From NCBI RefSeq assembly GCF_002210435.1, contig NZ_MZMV01000019.1, forward strand, positions 1 to 64,000: a stretch of 64,000 nt of DNA. Direction: 5' to 3'. Every line of letters starts with the position of its first letter. Position 1 is the first letter of the stretch. Positions 18,127 to 29,500 of the stretch are shown here, piece after piece. This DNA comes from Micromonospora wenchangensis. Lineage in GTDB: Bacteria > Actinomycetota > Actinomycetes > Mycobacteriales > Micromonosporaceae. The notes beneath the pieces are model-generated. The model was not told where the DNA came from and ran no database searches. It saw nothing but the letters and a program-made list of their open reading frames with translations. Made by a program: the position numbers and the translations under genes.

Positions 18127-18683
18127 GCCGGGCTCCACGGCATGTGGTCGAGGTGGAAGTCCCGCACGACCTCGATCCGGCGACGCCGGAACCGCCCCGG
18201 CTCCCGCTGGTAGACCGTCCGCCCCCGGGTCGACCAGAACGCCGCCTCCGGCACCGCGTCGCCGGCCTCGGGGAGGAACTTACGGACCTCCTCCAGGGCG
18301 GCCACGGCGGTCCACCGCAGGTCCGCCGCCTCGGCGTCGTCGCCCTGCCGCTCGGCCACCTCCGCCGCCTGGCCGCACCAGTCGGCGACGAGCAGCCACT
18401 CACCGGGGTCGAGCAGGGCGGAGGGTTGCGGGCCGCCGAACCTGCTGCGGGGGTGCGGACCGGCGTCGGCGGGTGCCGTCCGCCCCTCGGGCAGGGCGAA
18501 CAGGAACTCGCGCCGCTCGTGGCATTCGGCGCACCGACCGGAGTACCGGTACGCCGGTCGGGACTCCCGCGTCGTGGCCGTCGCGGTCCAGGCGGCCTCC
18601 ATCGACCCGCACCTGGCGCACGGGTGCAACTCCAGGTAGAGGTCGACCTCGTCCCGGGTCCGGGCGGCGGGCAGCAGGGTCAC
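18123..18683 (-). CDS. Putative zinc-ribbon protein, tandem duplicate
   Basis: 186 residues from GTG 18683, overlapping the stop of the small upstream gene (GTGA). CARCG (about residue 22) and CAECH (about residue 52) give two CxxC knuckles. The body matches the downstream copy in order: FLFALPEG, FGGPQPSALLDPGEWL, ALEEVRKFLPEAG, GRTVYQREPGRFR. The two genes are an old tandem duplication, clearly diverged but of near-equal length. Co-transcribed with neighbours. Function unknown. Confidence 0.68.
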   Translation of the reverse strand: MTLLPAARTRDEVDLYLELHPCARCGSMEAAWTATATTRESRPAYRYSGRCAECHERREFLFALPEGRTAPADAGPHPRSRFGGPQPSALLDPGEWLLVADWCGQAAEVAERQGDDAEAADLRWTAVAALEEVRKFLPEAGDAVPEAAFWSTRGRTVYQREPGRFRRRRIEVVRDFHLDHMPWSPA

Positions 18684-18910
18684 TCGGGGTCCCGGTAGTG
18701 GCCGGTGTCCGGGTCGAGGCCCATGATCTCCCGGGCCTGGCGCATGTACTCGCGCTGTGCCTGCGCCGACGGTGACCGACGCTGCGCCGAGTCGGCACCC
18801 TCGGGGGTGAAGTCGGCGTCGTCCACCTGGTGTGTGGCCTGCCACCGGGCGTGCAGGTCGGCCAGTTCGCGCAGCCGGCGCTGCCGCTCCGGATCGTCGG
18901 TCATCGCCAT
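18680..18910 (-). CDS. Small Arg/Gln-rich hypothetical protein
   Basis: 76 residues. GGAGG lies 7 bases before the ATG at 18910; a second ATG follows two codons later. Charged and helical, with RQRRLRELADLHARW at the start and AQREYMRQAREIMGL near the end. No membrane or signal segment. The stop overlaps the start of the zinc-ribbon gene, so all three small genes are co-translated. Unknown function. Confidence 0.6.
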   Translation of the reverse strand: MAMTDDPERQRRLRELADLHARWQATHQVDDADFTPEGADSAQRRSPSAQAQREYMRQAREIMGLDPDTGHYRDPE

Positions 18911-19013
18911 CGGGTCACCTCCGGATGCCGCCCGTCACCGGGCGGACCGCCCGCCCGGACCGCCGGACCGGGGCTGGTCTCTGCTGGCCGGCCGCTGCCG
19001 GCGGTCCGACCGG

Positions 19014-19694
19014 TCACGGCAGCGGACGCTCCACCCGCTCGGCGACGGTCTCCCGGGCCCAGGTCGCCGCCCGGTCCGGCCCGCCCGTCACCGTCCACCG
19101 GTACACGTCGACCGCGGAGCGGACCTCCAACAGGTAATGGTTGTGCGAGAAGAACCGCAGAGTCCAGCCCCCGTCCGGGTCCGGCACGAACGTCGGGGAC
19201 GTCACCGCCGGAGCGTCCGGCACCGCCAGCACCCGGGTGAAGTGGTCGGGGTCGCGGACCAGCCAACCGGCGCGGGTGCCCTCGGTCACCGAGAAGGGGC
19301 GTACCACCGGGCCGTCGATCTCCCACGTCGAATACAGCTCACCGAGCAGCTCCGCGTAGGCCAGCGGGTCCAGCCCGGCTCCCACCCGGCGACCCAGTTC
19401 ACCCATCACCTCGGGCCGGTTGAGATGCAGCGTCCCGCCCGACACGGTGAGGAGCAGGGCATGGGTGACGAAGATCGGCTGCCGGGCGGCCACCACCCGG
19501 ACCGCGTCGGCCACCCACTCCTCGTCGGCGACCGCCCACCGCGCCGGGCGGGCCAGGTAGCGGAAGCGGGCGGTCCGCACGGTCACCGACTCCGGACCGA
19601 CCCACACCCGCTCGGTGGCTTCGCCCGGCTCCAACACGTACCGCTGGAGCGCCTCGGTCGTCCGCTCCGTGTCCACCAGCAACCTCCCCGTCAC
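19014..19694 (-). CDS. Hypothetical protein in toxin-locus operon
   Basis: 226 residues, cytosolic and beta-rich with many Trp and Tyr. Contains RFRYLARPARWAVADEEW and LRFFSHNHYLLEVRSAVDVYRW. No known catalytic motif recognised. It lies in the minus-strand string after the toxin and its candidate immunity gene, with short gaps, so it may be an accessory or a second immunity protein; this rests on position alone. Confidence 0.6.
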   Translation of the reverse strand: MTGRLLVDTERTTEALQRYVLEPGEATERVWVGPESVTVRTARFRYLARPARWAVADEEWVADAVRVVAARQPIFVTHALLLTVSGGTLHLNRPEVMGELGRRVGAGLDPLAYAELLGELYSTWEIDGPVVRPFSVTEGTRAGWLVRDPDHFTRVLAVPDAPAVTSPTFVPDPDGGWTLRFFSHNHYLLEVRSAVDVYRWTVTGGPDRAATWARETVAERVERPLP

Positions 19695-19780
19695 GGCCGT
19701 CGGCGCACGTCATCCTGCCACAGCGACGCACCCGGCCGTCCCGGTCGGGCGCCGGAACGCGCCCGCTGCGGCTGTCGGTG

Positions 19781-20548
19781 TCATCCCGCGACCGGGCCGG
19801 GTGGTACAGGCGTCCACAGCAGGGCCGCGCCCGCCAGCGCCGCCCGCTGGTACGGCGGCAGCGGTTCACCGGCCCAGAAGGTCTCCACCTGCGGCGCCTC
19901 CTCGTCCTCCTCGGCGAGGGCGCGCTGGGCATCGTAGGTGATGTCCCAGGCCCGCATCCCAGGGCTCAACTCGGCAAGGCAGACCCGCCGCTCCACCGGC
20001 GAGCCGTCGACCGCCGACCGCCACGCCCGCCAGACACCCCGGACACCGGGATGACGGGAAACACTCACCACGAACCGGGTGTCGGGCCAGTCGGTCAGCT
20101 CGTAGGCCAGATCGGCGAGGTGACCGAGCCGAGCCGGCAACCCGGTGGGGTCCTCCGGGTCACCACCGGTCAGGTCCAACGGGTTCGGCAGCCGGTCCCC
20201 GGCGCGCTCGACGACCCCTGTCCGCGCCGGCAGGAAACGGAAGGCATCCGCCGACGGCGTCTCCTCGGAGACCGGCACCTCGTCGTACAACTGAGGCTCA
20301 CCCCCCGGCACGTCCAGCGCGCGCAGGACCCGGCCCAGCAGCTCCCGGTCCGCAGCGGAGATCGGTACGTCGTACTGCACCGTCGCTACCGACACCGCAT
20401 CCGGAAGGTACCGCAGGTCCCCGTCGCCGAGGAGTTTCCGCAGCTGGGTCACCACCTCGTCCGGGAACCGCCCCGCCAACCGCAACAGCATGCGGTGTAC
20501 GGCGGCGAAGAGTTCGTCCGCCTCATCCCATACAGGACTGTCGATCAC
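19781..20548 (-). CDS. Candidate immunity protein for the ADP-ribosyltransferase-like toxin
   Basis: 255 residues. The GTG start lies 2 bases after the stop of the giant toxin gene, so translation is coupled. An acidic, soluble protein with no signal peptide. Contains TQLRKLLGDGDLRYLPDAV and LADLAYELTDWPDTRFVVSV. Position immediately after the toxin's C-terminal domain and an acidic character are typical of cognate immunity proteins. No named family recognised. Confidence 0.6.
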   Translation of the reverse strand: MIDSPVWDEADELFAAVHRMLLRLAGRFPDEVVTQLRKLLGDGDLRYLPDAVSVATVQYDVPISAADRELLGRVLRALDVPGGEPQLYDEVPVSEETPSADAFRFLPARTGVVERAGDRLPNPLDLTGGDPEDPTGLPARLGHLADLAYELTDWPDTRFVVSVSRHPGVRGVWRAWRSAVDGSPVERRVCLAELSPGMRAWDITYDAQRALAEEDEEAPQVETFWAGEPLPPYQRAALAGAALLWTPVPPGPVAG

Positions 20549-20550
20549 TG

Positions 20551-23500
20551 TCAGATCTCTTCCATGATTATTATCGTGCAGTTGTCCTGGAACTCGGGAG
20601 GCAACTGGGCCCGTACCTGTTCCTCGAGGTCAGGATCGGAGGTGCGACGCATCCGCGAGCGTGGGGGGAAGACCGCCTCCTCATCGACGGCGAAGGACGA
20701 GAACACCGATATGTCGCGGGCCTGCTGCCCGGTGAGCCGGTAGACCACCAGGATCCTCCCGCCCGTGGCAGGGTTCTCGGCCATGAACCGTACCGCCACG
20801 TCGAGGCGGCGACTGACGCTGAGGAACTCCCGAGCCCTACCGGTCGGCAGCCACGAGTTGCCATAGATCGGGGAGTACACCGGGGTGGTCCAGTCACCTC
20901 GATAGGCGACCACCGGCCGGTCCGGACTACCGACGGCCGGCAACTGCATCATCGCGTCGTGCACCATGTCAGCGTGCCACCGCACCTCGTCGAACAACCG
21001 GGGTGACACCGAGCGGAGCCGGCCGGTGAGGTCGTCCCAGGCCCTGTCGAGCGCCTGGGCGGCCCGGACCCGCTCGACGGCGCTCTGCGCGCCCGGCTGT
21101 TCCCGCGCCCGCTGCCTGGCCGCCGCCATGCGCCGTTGCGCCTCCACCCACCGCGCGGCCGGGCCACTGAGCGGCGAGCGTGCGGTGAGGTGACCCGCCC
21201 CCTCATGTACCACCGGACGGAGCAGCAACGGCAACGGCAACGCCTTGGTACCGGCGGCGATATTGCCCAGGTAGTTCCTGACGAGTTCGTCGACCTTCCG
21301 GTCGAACACCTCCCTCGTCGGCCGCTCCGCCACCCCACCGGTGAACAGGTGGGTACGGATCACGTTGTTGATCAGGTAGTGGCTGTGTCGGGTGTAGACG
21401 GCCAGCGCCATGACGTGGGGCTTCGACAGCCGCTGACCCAGACGGCGCACGGCTGCGGTGTCGGCCGGGTCGATGCCGTTGCGCCGCAGCCAACCGGCGA
21501 GGTCGGCGTCCCGCACCCGGCCGCTCTCCAGTTGGGGCCACAGCCGGTCCGCGATCGCCGGGACCTTGTGCTGGGTCTCCGAGAAACCGTGCGGGTCGAC
21601 GGCATGATCCAGGTAACGGGCCTCGTGGGGGAAGAGCCCGTCCACCGTCACCTCGGCCCGCAGCGTGGGCAGGTCGACGTCGGGCAGGCTGCGGTAGAGG
21701 TCCACCGCCGTCAGGCGGCTGTCGGGCGGGCGCAGCTCCACCCGCTTGACACCGGCGATCTCCGCTCCGCGCAGGATCTCGAAGAGGGAATGGTCCCGGG
21801 CCGGCAGCATCCAGCCCATCAGGCCGCTCAGGAACCGCTCGGTCTGCAGGCCGTCGAGCCCCACGAACCGGGCGGCGGTGAGCATCCGGGCGGTGGTGCC
21901 GGAGACCCCGTCGATGACCGGGAAGCCGTCCCGACCCACCCAGCGGGCCCACGGCCCATGGTCGGTGTCGTGCGCGGTTGCCCCCTCACGCCACGGCAGC
22001 AGGCTGTGGTCGCCGAGCGGAGCGCCGGCCTGCTCCCGGTTCACCTGGTCGACGTACGCCCGTTCGAGCCGACCGAGCGGAGTGCCCAGCCGGGCATAGT
22101 GGTCGGGGGTGTTGGCCAGGGCCAGCTGTTCGTCATCCGAGCGGGGCCGGCGGGGAGACTGACTCGCCGTCATCTCGGCCAGGTCCCGGATGCCGTGCTC
22201 CGAGTTCCTCGCCACGTTGCCGGTGGCGAAGAAGTCCCGGCCGAACTTCAGCCTGTCCCGCAGTGGGTCCGGCATCAGCCGGTTCACCGTACCGTCGAGC
22301 AGGTCCCCCATCCGACGGACCGCCGCCACGTCGACGCCCGCGTCCCGCGCCTGCTCCCACCGGCCCTCGTCGAGCACCGACAGCAGCGCGTGGGACAGGG
22401 TGTACGGGTTCTTCCAGTTGCAGTAGGCCGCGTTGTAGAAGGCGGTCATCGTCTCCCGGAGGTTGCCCTCGGCGAGCAGCCGATCGAAGCCGACCGAGGT
22501 GCCCACCTGGCCGGCGCTGTCGGGCGCGTCGTCCCGGAAGAAGGCGCTCTCCACCCGGGCGACCACCTCGGCGCGGGTCTGCCCCGGGTGCGCCGACCCG
22601 GTCAGTGCCACCAGGATGTCCCGCATCCGGGTCAGCGCCGTCCGTACCGTGTCCTGCACCTGCGGGTCGCGGAAGTAGTACGCCCCCAACCGCTGCTCGA
22701 ACCGGGTCGCCTCCCTGGACCAGCGGGGATCGTGCAGGAACCGCGCGAACTCGAACGGCACCCGACTGACCCGGGCCGGATAGCTCGCCGGGGCGAGGTC
22801 ACCCGGGGGCTTCGACGGGTCAACCGCCTCCGGCGGCAGCACATCGCCGTCGCGGGCACGCCCCGACGGGCCGCCGCCGGAGGGACCGGCACGCCCCTCC
22901 GGTGGGCCCTCCCGACCCAGCAGCGCATCCCGGCCGGCGTCGCCGAGCCGCCCGTCGAGCAGCCTCAGCCGGGCCGCCGCCCCCGGATCGTCCGGATGCA
23001 GGCCGAGATGGTCGCGCAGGGCCCGCAGTTCGGCGCGGGCGTACGTCGCCTGCGCCGGGTCGCGCAGCAGGTCGGCCAGCACCTCCACCTCGGCCAGCCG
23101 GCCCAGGTCGTGCGGGCTGGGACCGATGCCGTCGGCCAGCACGCCCGGGGTGAGCGCGTCCGGCGCGAACGGGTCCAGCCCACCGGCGGCCCGCTGCCTG
23201 ATCGCCGCCAACTCGGCCGCCTCGTGGGCGACAGCCCGCGCCACGTTGATGTCGGCAGCCCGGTCGGACAGCTCGATCCGCCAGCCGCCCCCCTCCGGTG
23301 GCACGGTGCCGTGCGGCAGGTCCCGGCCGTCCGCGTCGACCGGCACCGAGCGGGCCACCGCGCCGTCGGGCAGGGCGTCCGCCGGCACCGCGGTCAGGTC
23401 CAGCCGTACGCCGCGCAGCGTGCCGTCCGCCAGCGACCGGTCCATCAGCAGGCGCAACGCCTCGTCGCCGAGTCGACATACCAGTTCCGGCGCAGCCACC

Positions 23501-26500
23501 TCCCGGCCGTACCCGTGGAACTGCGCGTCGGGCACCCGGGCGGCGGTGACCGGCGCAGGACCGTCCCCGCGGAGCAGTCCGTGGATCGCCGACGGGTCGG
23601 GCACCCGGGGCAGCCCGGCGGTGTACGCCGACCGGGGGTGCAGCGGACCGGTGTCGCTGATCGACTTGACGCCCTTCCAGTCGGCGCCGAGCAGGGCCCG
23701 CTTGCCGATCCAGGAGGCGTCCCGCCCCCGGTGGTGCTCCCCCCAGCCGGCCTGGCTGATCTCGAACGGCGTCGGGTACCGGCCGCTGCCGAACGGGTGG
23801 CTGCGGGCCCGGTCCAGGATCTCCCGTCCCGCCTCCCGCTGCCGGTACGCCTCGGTGAGCACCTGCTCCGGGTCGCTGGTGCCGTAGCGTGCCCGGAGCC
23901 GGTCGACGTCGACGGGGCCGTCGCCGTCGGCCGCCCGCCGGGCCAGCGCGATGTCGACGTCCACCGCGCGCAGCTCACTTCGGAGCCGGTCGAGCACGCC
24001 CTCGGCCCGGTGCCCGGTGTTCGGCGCCCAGTCGAATCCGTCGCGCGCCCACGCGTACCCGCCGACGGTGGAGGCGGCGTGCACCTCGACCCGTTCGACG
24101 CCTGAGTACCGGTACCAGTCGGTGAGATGGCCGTTCCACTCCCGGGCGAAGCCCTGGCCCTGGACCCGTTCGCTGAGCTTCAGCGAGACGTGTTCGACGA
24201 AGAGGCTGCCGTCGTGGTCGCGGTGGAAGGACCGCACCACCCGACCGACGGGCACGCCGTCCGGATCGTGCACGGCGGCCCGGACGACGACCTCGTCGCG
24301 GTGCACACTGACGCTGTACGGATCGTCCAGTTCCACCCGGACGCGCAGCCCGGCGAACTCGCGCCCGTCGAGCTGGTCGGCGAACTCCCGGCGGACGGCG
24401 TCGCCCCAGGCGTCGGCCTCCTCCCGGCTGCCGGGGATCAGCTCGTCGAGCGAGGGACGCCGGTCCTCCCGCCGCCACGGCGGGTCGGACCAGATCTCGT
24501 CGTTGCGGGTGGGCTCCCGCCCGTCGGCCGGTGTCGCCCCGTCCGCCTGCGGCACCTGCTCCAGCTCGTGCACGGGGTAGCCGCGTCGGGCCAGGTCGGC
24601 GTCGAGCCGGTGGAGGTCCTCCCGGAGCCGGGCCCGGTCGATCGGGTCGGTCGCCGCCCGCAGCTCGTCGACGACGCACCGGCGCTCGGTCAGCCCGAGC
24701 AGAGTCCGTGCATCCGGAGCCACCGCGTCGGCCGCCCCGCGCCCCGTGCCCGGTCGGCCCGCCGAACGTGCCGGCTCCGGAGCGGGCCAGCCCGGCCCCG
24801 GTTCCGGTGCCGATGTCCGGTGGTCCGCGGCCCACGCCGGAGCCGACCACGGTGCGACGGTTCCCTCGCCCGGTCCACCCGGTCGCGGCGTCCCCGCTTC
24901 GGGGGTGACCGGCCGGGGTGCCGCTCCCCGCTCCGGCGCGAGCGGGGTCGGGTCGGCCCCGCCGAGGAGGCCGGTGATCCGGTGCAGGGCCCGACCCAGC
25001 ACTCCCGGGCGGTGCCCCGGCCCCGGCCGCGTTGGCTGTCCGGCCGCCGGCCGGTCCGCCGGGGCACCGTCGCGTGCCGGCCCCCACTCGGCGAGCGGTG
25101 GCGCACCGGGGCCGGAGCGGGGTGGGGCCGACACGTCCGGGGCGGCCGGATGGTCGCGGAGCGCGGGCAGCGACCGTCCCGACTGCTCCTGTCCGATCGC
25201 GTCGAGGTCGATGCCGTACCGGTCGGCGATCTCCCGGCTCAGCGGGCCGTGGAAGGCGCCGCCACGACGCTCGCCGGGGATCGGATGGTTCGCCTCGGCG
25301 ATGGCCAGGCGGGCCCGTTCCACGATCTGTGCGACAGGTTGGTCGACCGCCCGGTCGAGCAGTTCCCGGGGCAGGACGGCCCGCTCGGCCGGATCCAGCA
25401 CGTACCGGTCGAGGACGTAGTCCCGCATCTGCTGCGGGGTCCAGTCGGCCATCTCCTGGTAGGCGTCGCTGCGGGGTAGGCGCGGGTCCCCTGCGTGGTC
25501 GGCGGCGCGGAAGCCGGCCAACCCCCGGAGGAAGTGCTGCTGGACGGCGAACGCCTGGAACTCGCCCTCGAACCGGAACGGCACCAGCACCTGCGCCGGG
25601 ATGTCGTCGCCGAAGCGTCCCTCGGCGACTCCCTGGGCCAGCACGTCGCCCAGCACGTCGGGGCTGGGCTGGAGCCGGTGCATGCTCTCGTGCACGACGG
25701 TCGCGGCGACCGCGCTGATCGGCCGGTTGGTGGCGCCGTCGCGGGGGTCGACATAGAGGATCTCGGTCCGGGTGTCGAAGCCACCCCGCGCCGGTCCCCG
25801 GACCCAGTCGTCCAGCTCGGGCAGGCGCAGCTCCGGTGGGAGCAGCGCCTCGACGCTCTCCATGTCCTTCGGGATGACGCGTTCGAAGGTGTCGGCCGCG
25901 TGCCGCTCGAACGCCGGACCGAGCACGTCGCCGATCTTCGCCACCGCGATCGCCTGGTCGATGACGTGGAACCGGTGGGTGACCGGGTCCACGCCGACCA
26001 CCCGGTGCGCCATCTCGACGGAGTTGAGCGGGTCCACCCCGTCCAGGTCCCGCCAGCCCGGGTCGGCGTGTTCCCCGCCCCGGGAGAAGTCCCGCCAGTC
26101 GCGGTAGCGGTCGGCGTACCCGTCGACCGCCCGGCTCAGCGCGCGTACCTCCCGCACGACGTCGCCGAGCGGGCCGCCGTCGCGGGCCCGGTCGGCGGCC
26201 GCCTGCAACCGGTCGGCCTGCCCGGCCACCGCGTCGAGGTCGGCGAGCCGGCCGGCGACCGCCGCCTCCGGGTACCGGGCGAGCAGGTTCTCCTTCGCCC
26301 TGCCCACCAGCTCGTGCACCTGCTCGGGCAGCTCCGCGCCGGTCCGGGTGCGGTGGGCCGGGAAGTTGCCGCTCGGCGCGAGTTCCTGACTGATCGGCAG
26401 CTCGTCGCCCGCCCGTAGCGGCACGGTCGCATCCGGCACGGCGGCGGGCGGCCCGGCATCCGGGCCGACGGTCCTGGGCGCGGCGACGTCCGGGGGCACG

Positions 26501-29500
26501 GGCCCCGGCCCGGCGAGGTCCGGGGGCACCGGCCTCGGGGCGGCCGTGTCCGCAGGTGCGGGCCGCGCGGCGGGGGCGGGAGGTGCGGCGTTCGGGTCGG
26601 CCGGGGTCCGCTGCGCGACCAGCGCGGTCGTCTCCGCGCGCAGCCGGGCCACCACGGCGTCGATCTCGGCCTGGCTGCGCGGCAGGTAGGAGCCGTCCTC
26701 CCGGCGTACCGCGAGGTGTTCCCGGGCCCAGTCCCGCAGCTGTCCGGGGGTGGCCGGGTCGTCGGCGAGCAGGCCGCGCACGGTGTCCGGGGTCAGCGGC
26801 CGGGGCGGTGCCGGCGCGGGGGCGGTGGCGTCCCGGAAACCGACCGCGTCGGCGTCCAGCACCGGCGGGTCCGGCCGCGCCGGTGCCTCCAGCGCCGCGA
26901 GCGAGGGCTCCGGCGACGTCCGCGCCGGTCCGGGTCGCGCCGGCCCGTCCGGTGGCGTCGCCCCGGCCCGTCCCCCCTCCGGTACGCCGTCCGTCGGCAC
27001 CCCGGCCCGGCCGGGCCCGACCGGGCCGTCGAGCACCTGGTGGATCTCGCGGTGCAGGGTGCGCCAGGCTTCGCCGAGCTGCCGGTCGACGAAGGCGGCC
27101 CGCGCGGTCGGGTCGGCCGGCAGGTGCTCCGGCAGTACGACCCCGGCCGGCTCCCGCTGCACCCACTGCCCGTGCTCGACCGCCATCCCGGGCCGCAGCA
27201 CCACCGGCTGGCCGGGTGGCAGCGCCGAGTTGACCTGGAGCACCACCCCGACGCGCAGCCCGTCCGGGTACTCGACGGTGAGCAGGCGGGACGACTCGTC
27301 CCAGCTCGCCCGGTGCGGCTGGTCCACCGGCCCGGCGTCGCGGCCGGCCAGCAGCTCCCCGACGTGCCCGTCGAACATCGACCGCACCGCCTCGGGCAGC
27401 GGCACCGCGGGCCCGACCGGATGCGATCCGGCCGGCACCAGCTCGGCCGGGACGCGTCCGTGCGCTACGCCGCGTAGGTGCCCCCCGGCGGCCAGCTCGC
27501 CGCCTCGGCCTGCATCCGCAGGATCTTGCCGTACGCCTTCCTGTACTGCATGTCCGCCGGCCCGTCCAGCACCTGCCCCTCCCGGGACGCCTTCTGGATG
27601 ACCAGCCGACGGTCCTTCTCCGGGTGGCCGAAGCTGTACTCGACCTCCCGACTGTCCTCCCGGACCAGTTCGAAGTCCACCAGAATCGCCATCACCGGTT
27701 CTCCTCGGCCACGAGTTGTCCAGGTCCTCTCCGGTCCGGCCGGGTGCGACCCGCTCCCAATTGAACAGGCTCTGGGCGTACGCGTGGGCATCCGGGTAGG
27801 TGGCGTCCGGGTGCACCAGCAGGTAGCCCGACTCGGCCAGCTCGTGCTCCAGCAGGACCAGGTCGGGTTCGAGCGGGCGACCCTCCCGCAGCCTGATCCA
27901 CGCCTCCGCGATGTCCTCGTCCGCGTCGAAGCGTCGGCGGACCCAGCCGTCCGGGTAGTCCCGCAGCACGTGCTCGTCGACCATGAGGTGCTGTTTCACC
28001 CGGGCGATCTCGGCGTGGGTGAAACCTGTCGTGCCGCCGGGGCGGGCGACGGTGGCGAGGTTCGCCGCGATGTCCGCGACGTCCCCCGGGTCGGCCCGGA
28101 ACCGGTCGTAGGCCCGGTCCGCCCACTCCATCGCACGGAGTTCGTCGCGGGGACGGATCGAGGCCCCGCTCTGCGCGTCCCGGTCATCGGGCCCCCGGTT
28201 CTGCGCCCCACGGTCCTCGGGGGGCCGGTCGTGCGGGGGCCGGTCGGTGGCCGGGCGGTCCTCGGGCCGGGCGTGGTCCGGGCGGGGCTCTGCCCTGTTC
28301 ATCCCGGTCGGGTCGGTGACCGGCCCGGTCCGGCCGGCACCGGTGGCCGCCTGGTGGTCCCGGATGATGGTCGCCGGTGGTTCGACTCGGCCGGCCGGCG
28401 ACGGGGGTGGCGCGTCGTCACGGTCCCGGCGTGCCGGCTCGGCGTCCCGCCCGCCCGGCTCCACGTCCCGGTGTCCCGGGCCGGGATCGGCGTCGGGGCG
28501 GACCGGGTCGACGTCGGACCGGACCGGACCCGCGTCGCGGCCGGGCGGACCCGCGTCGCGGCCGGGTGGGGCGTGGTCGCGGCCGGGCGGGCCGGCGTCA
28601 CGGCTGCCGGGGTCCAGGTCCCGAGCAGGCGACGGTCCATCGGGGCGGGTGGGAGCGCCGTCGCCGGGTCCACCCGGCGGCGCGGTGTCAGCCGGTGTCG
28701 GCCGGGTCACCGGGTCACCGGCCGTCCGCCCGCCGGTCGGCGGGGTCGACTCCCCCGCCACCCGGTCGCCACCCGGGCGGGACCACTCCCCCGGCATCCG
28801 CTCGCCCCCGGGCCGCACCGGATCGGCAGGCGGGCGGGCCGGATCGGCAGGTGGACGGGCCGGGTCGAGAGACGGGCGGGCCGGGTCGGCGAGGCGGGTC
28901 CCCGCCTCCGGGGTGCGCACCGGTGCGGGGTGGCGCGGGCCGCCGCCGTCCCCGGTGCCACCCACCAGGTCGGTACGTTGCGGCAGGTCGGCCGGGGGCA
29001 GCTCGGGTCGCGGCGGGTGCGGGCCACCCGGGCCGCCGGGGTCGGGCCCGTCGCCGTCGACCACCGTCGGGTCGGGTGACCGGACGCCGTCGCGGGCGAG
29101 CACGGTGCCGTCGGCGGCGATCGCCCCGCCGTCGAGCCGTTGGCCGTCGCCGTCGACGTGGGCCCAGACCGCGCCCCGCTCGCTGTAGGTGACCCGCAGG
29201 CCGGCGGCCCGGTCGACGGCGGCCATCCCCTCGGGGAGCAGCATCACGTCGCGCCCGATCCGCAGGTTCGTCCCGCCGACCCGGACGGTGTCCAGTTTGT
29301 TCTGCGCGCCGAAGATGACGCCGGCCTTGGCCCCCTCCGCGCCGCCGTGCAGCATGTTCTGGAGGTCGAACTTCCCCTGTGCGGCGTCGGTCGCGCCGGT
29401 CACCAGGGCACCGGTGACCCCGCCGCCGATGACGTGGCCGGGAATGCCGCCGAACATCGACGCCCCGAACAGCCCACCCTGGACGGTGGAGACGCCGAGC

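Larger units (their letters stand above)
20551..27464 (-). other. Module 2: displaced C-terminal toxin part (zincin-like, GNAT-like and ADP-ribosyltransferase-like domains)
   Basis: About 2300 codons continuing in the giant frame after the small gene. Coding character resumes at VPLPEAVRSMFDGHVGELL. Possible internal starts (GTG codons near 27430 and 27397) lack a good ribosome binding site. If the frame is broken upstream, this part is an orphan remnant; if programmed or erroneous frameshifting restores it, it is the toxin's C-terminus. Confidence 0.5.

Noticed and set aside
21136..24105. 989-codon plus-strand frame antisense to the toxin
   Set aside because: Open only because GC-rich antisense frames lack stops; its composition is His/Gln/Arg/Pro-rich and shows no motifs.
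23975..27166. 1063-codon minus-strand frame overlapping the toxin in another frame
   Set aside because: Extremely Arg/Gly/Pro/Ala-rich; the toxin frame has the recognisable domains over the same bases.
28200..28900. Coding repeats such as PGRDAGP and DPARPP as a functional DNA repeat
   Set aside because: Low-complexity linker encoded by GC-rich codons; irregular spacing and no conserved unit.
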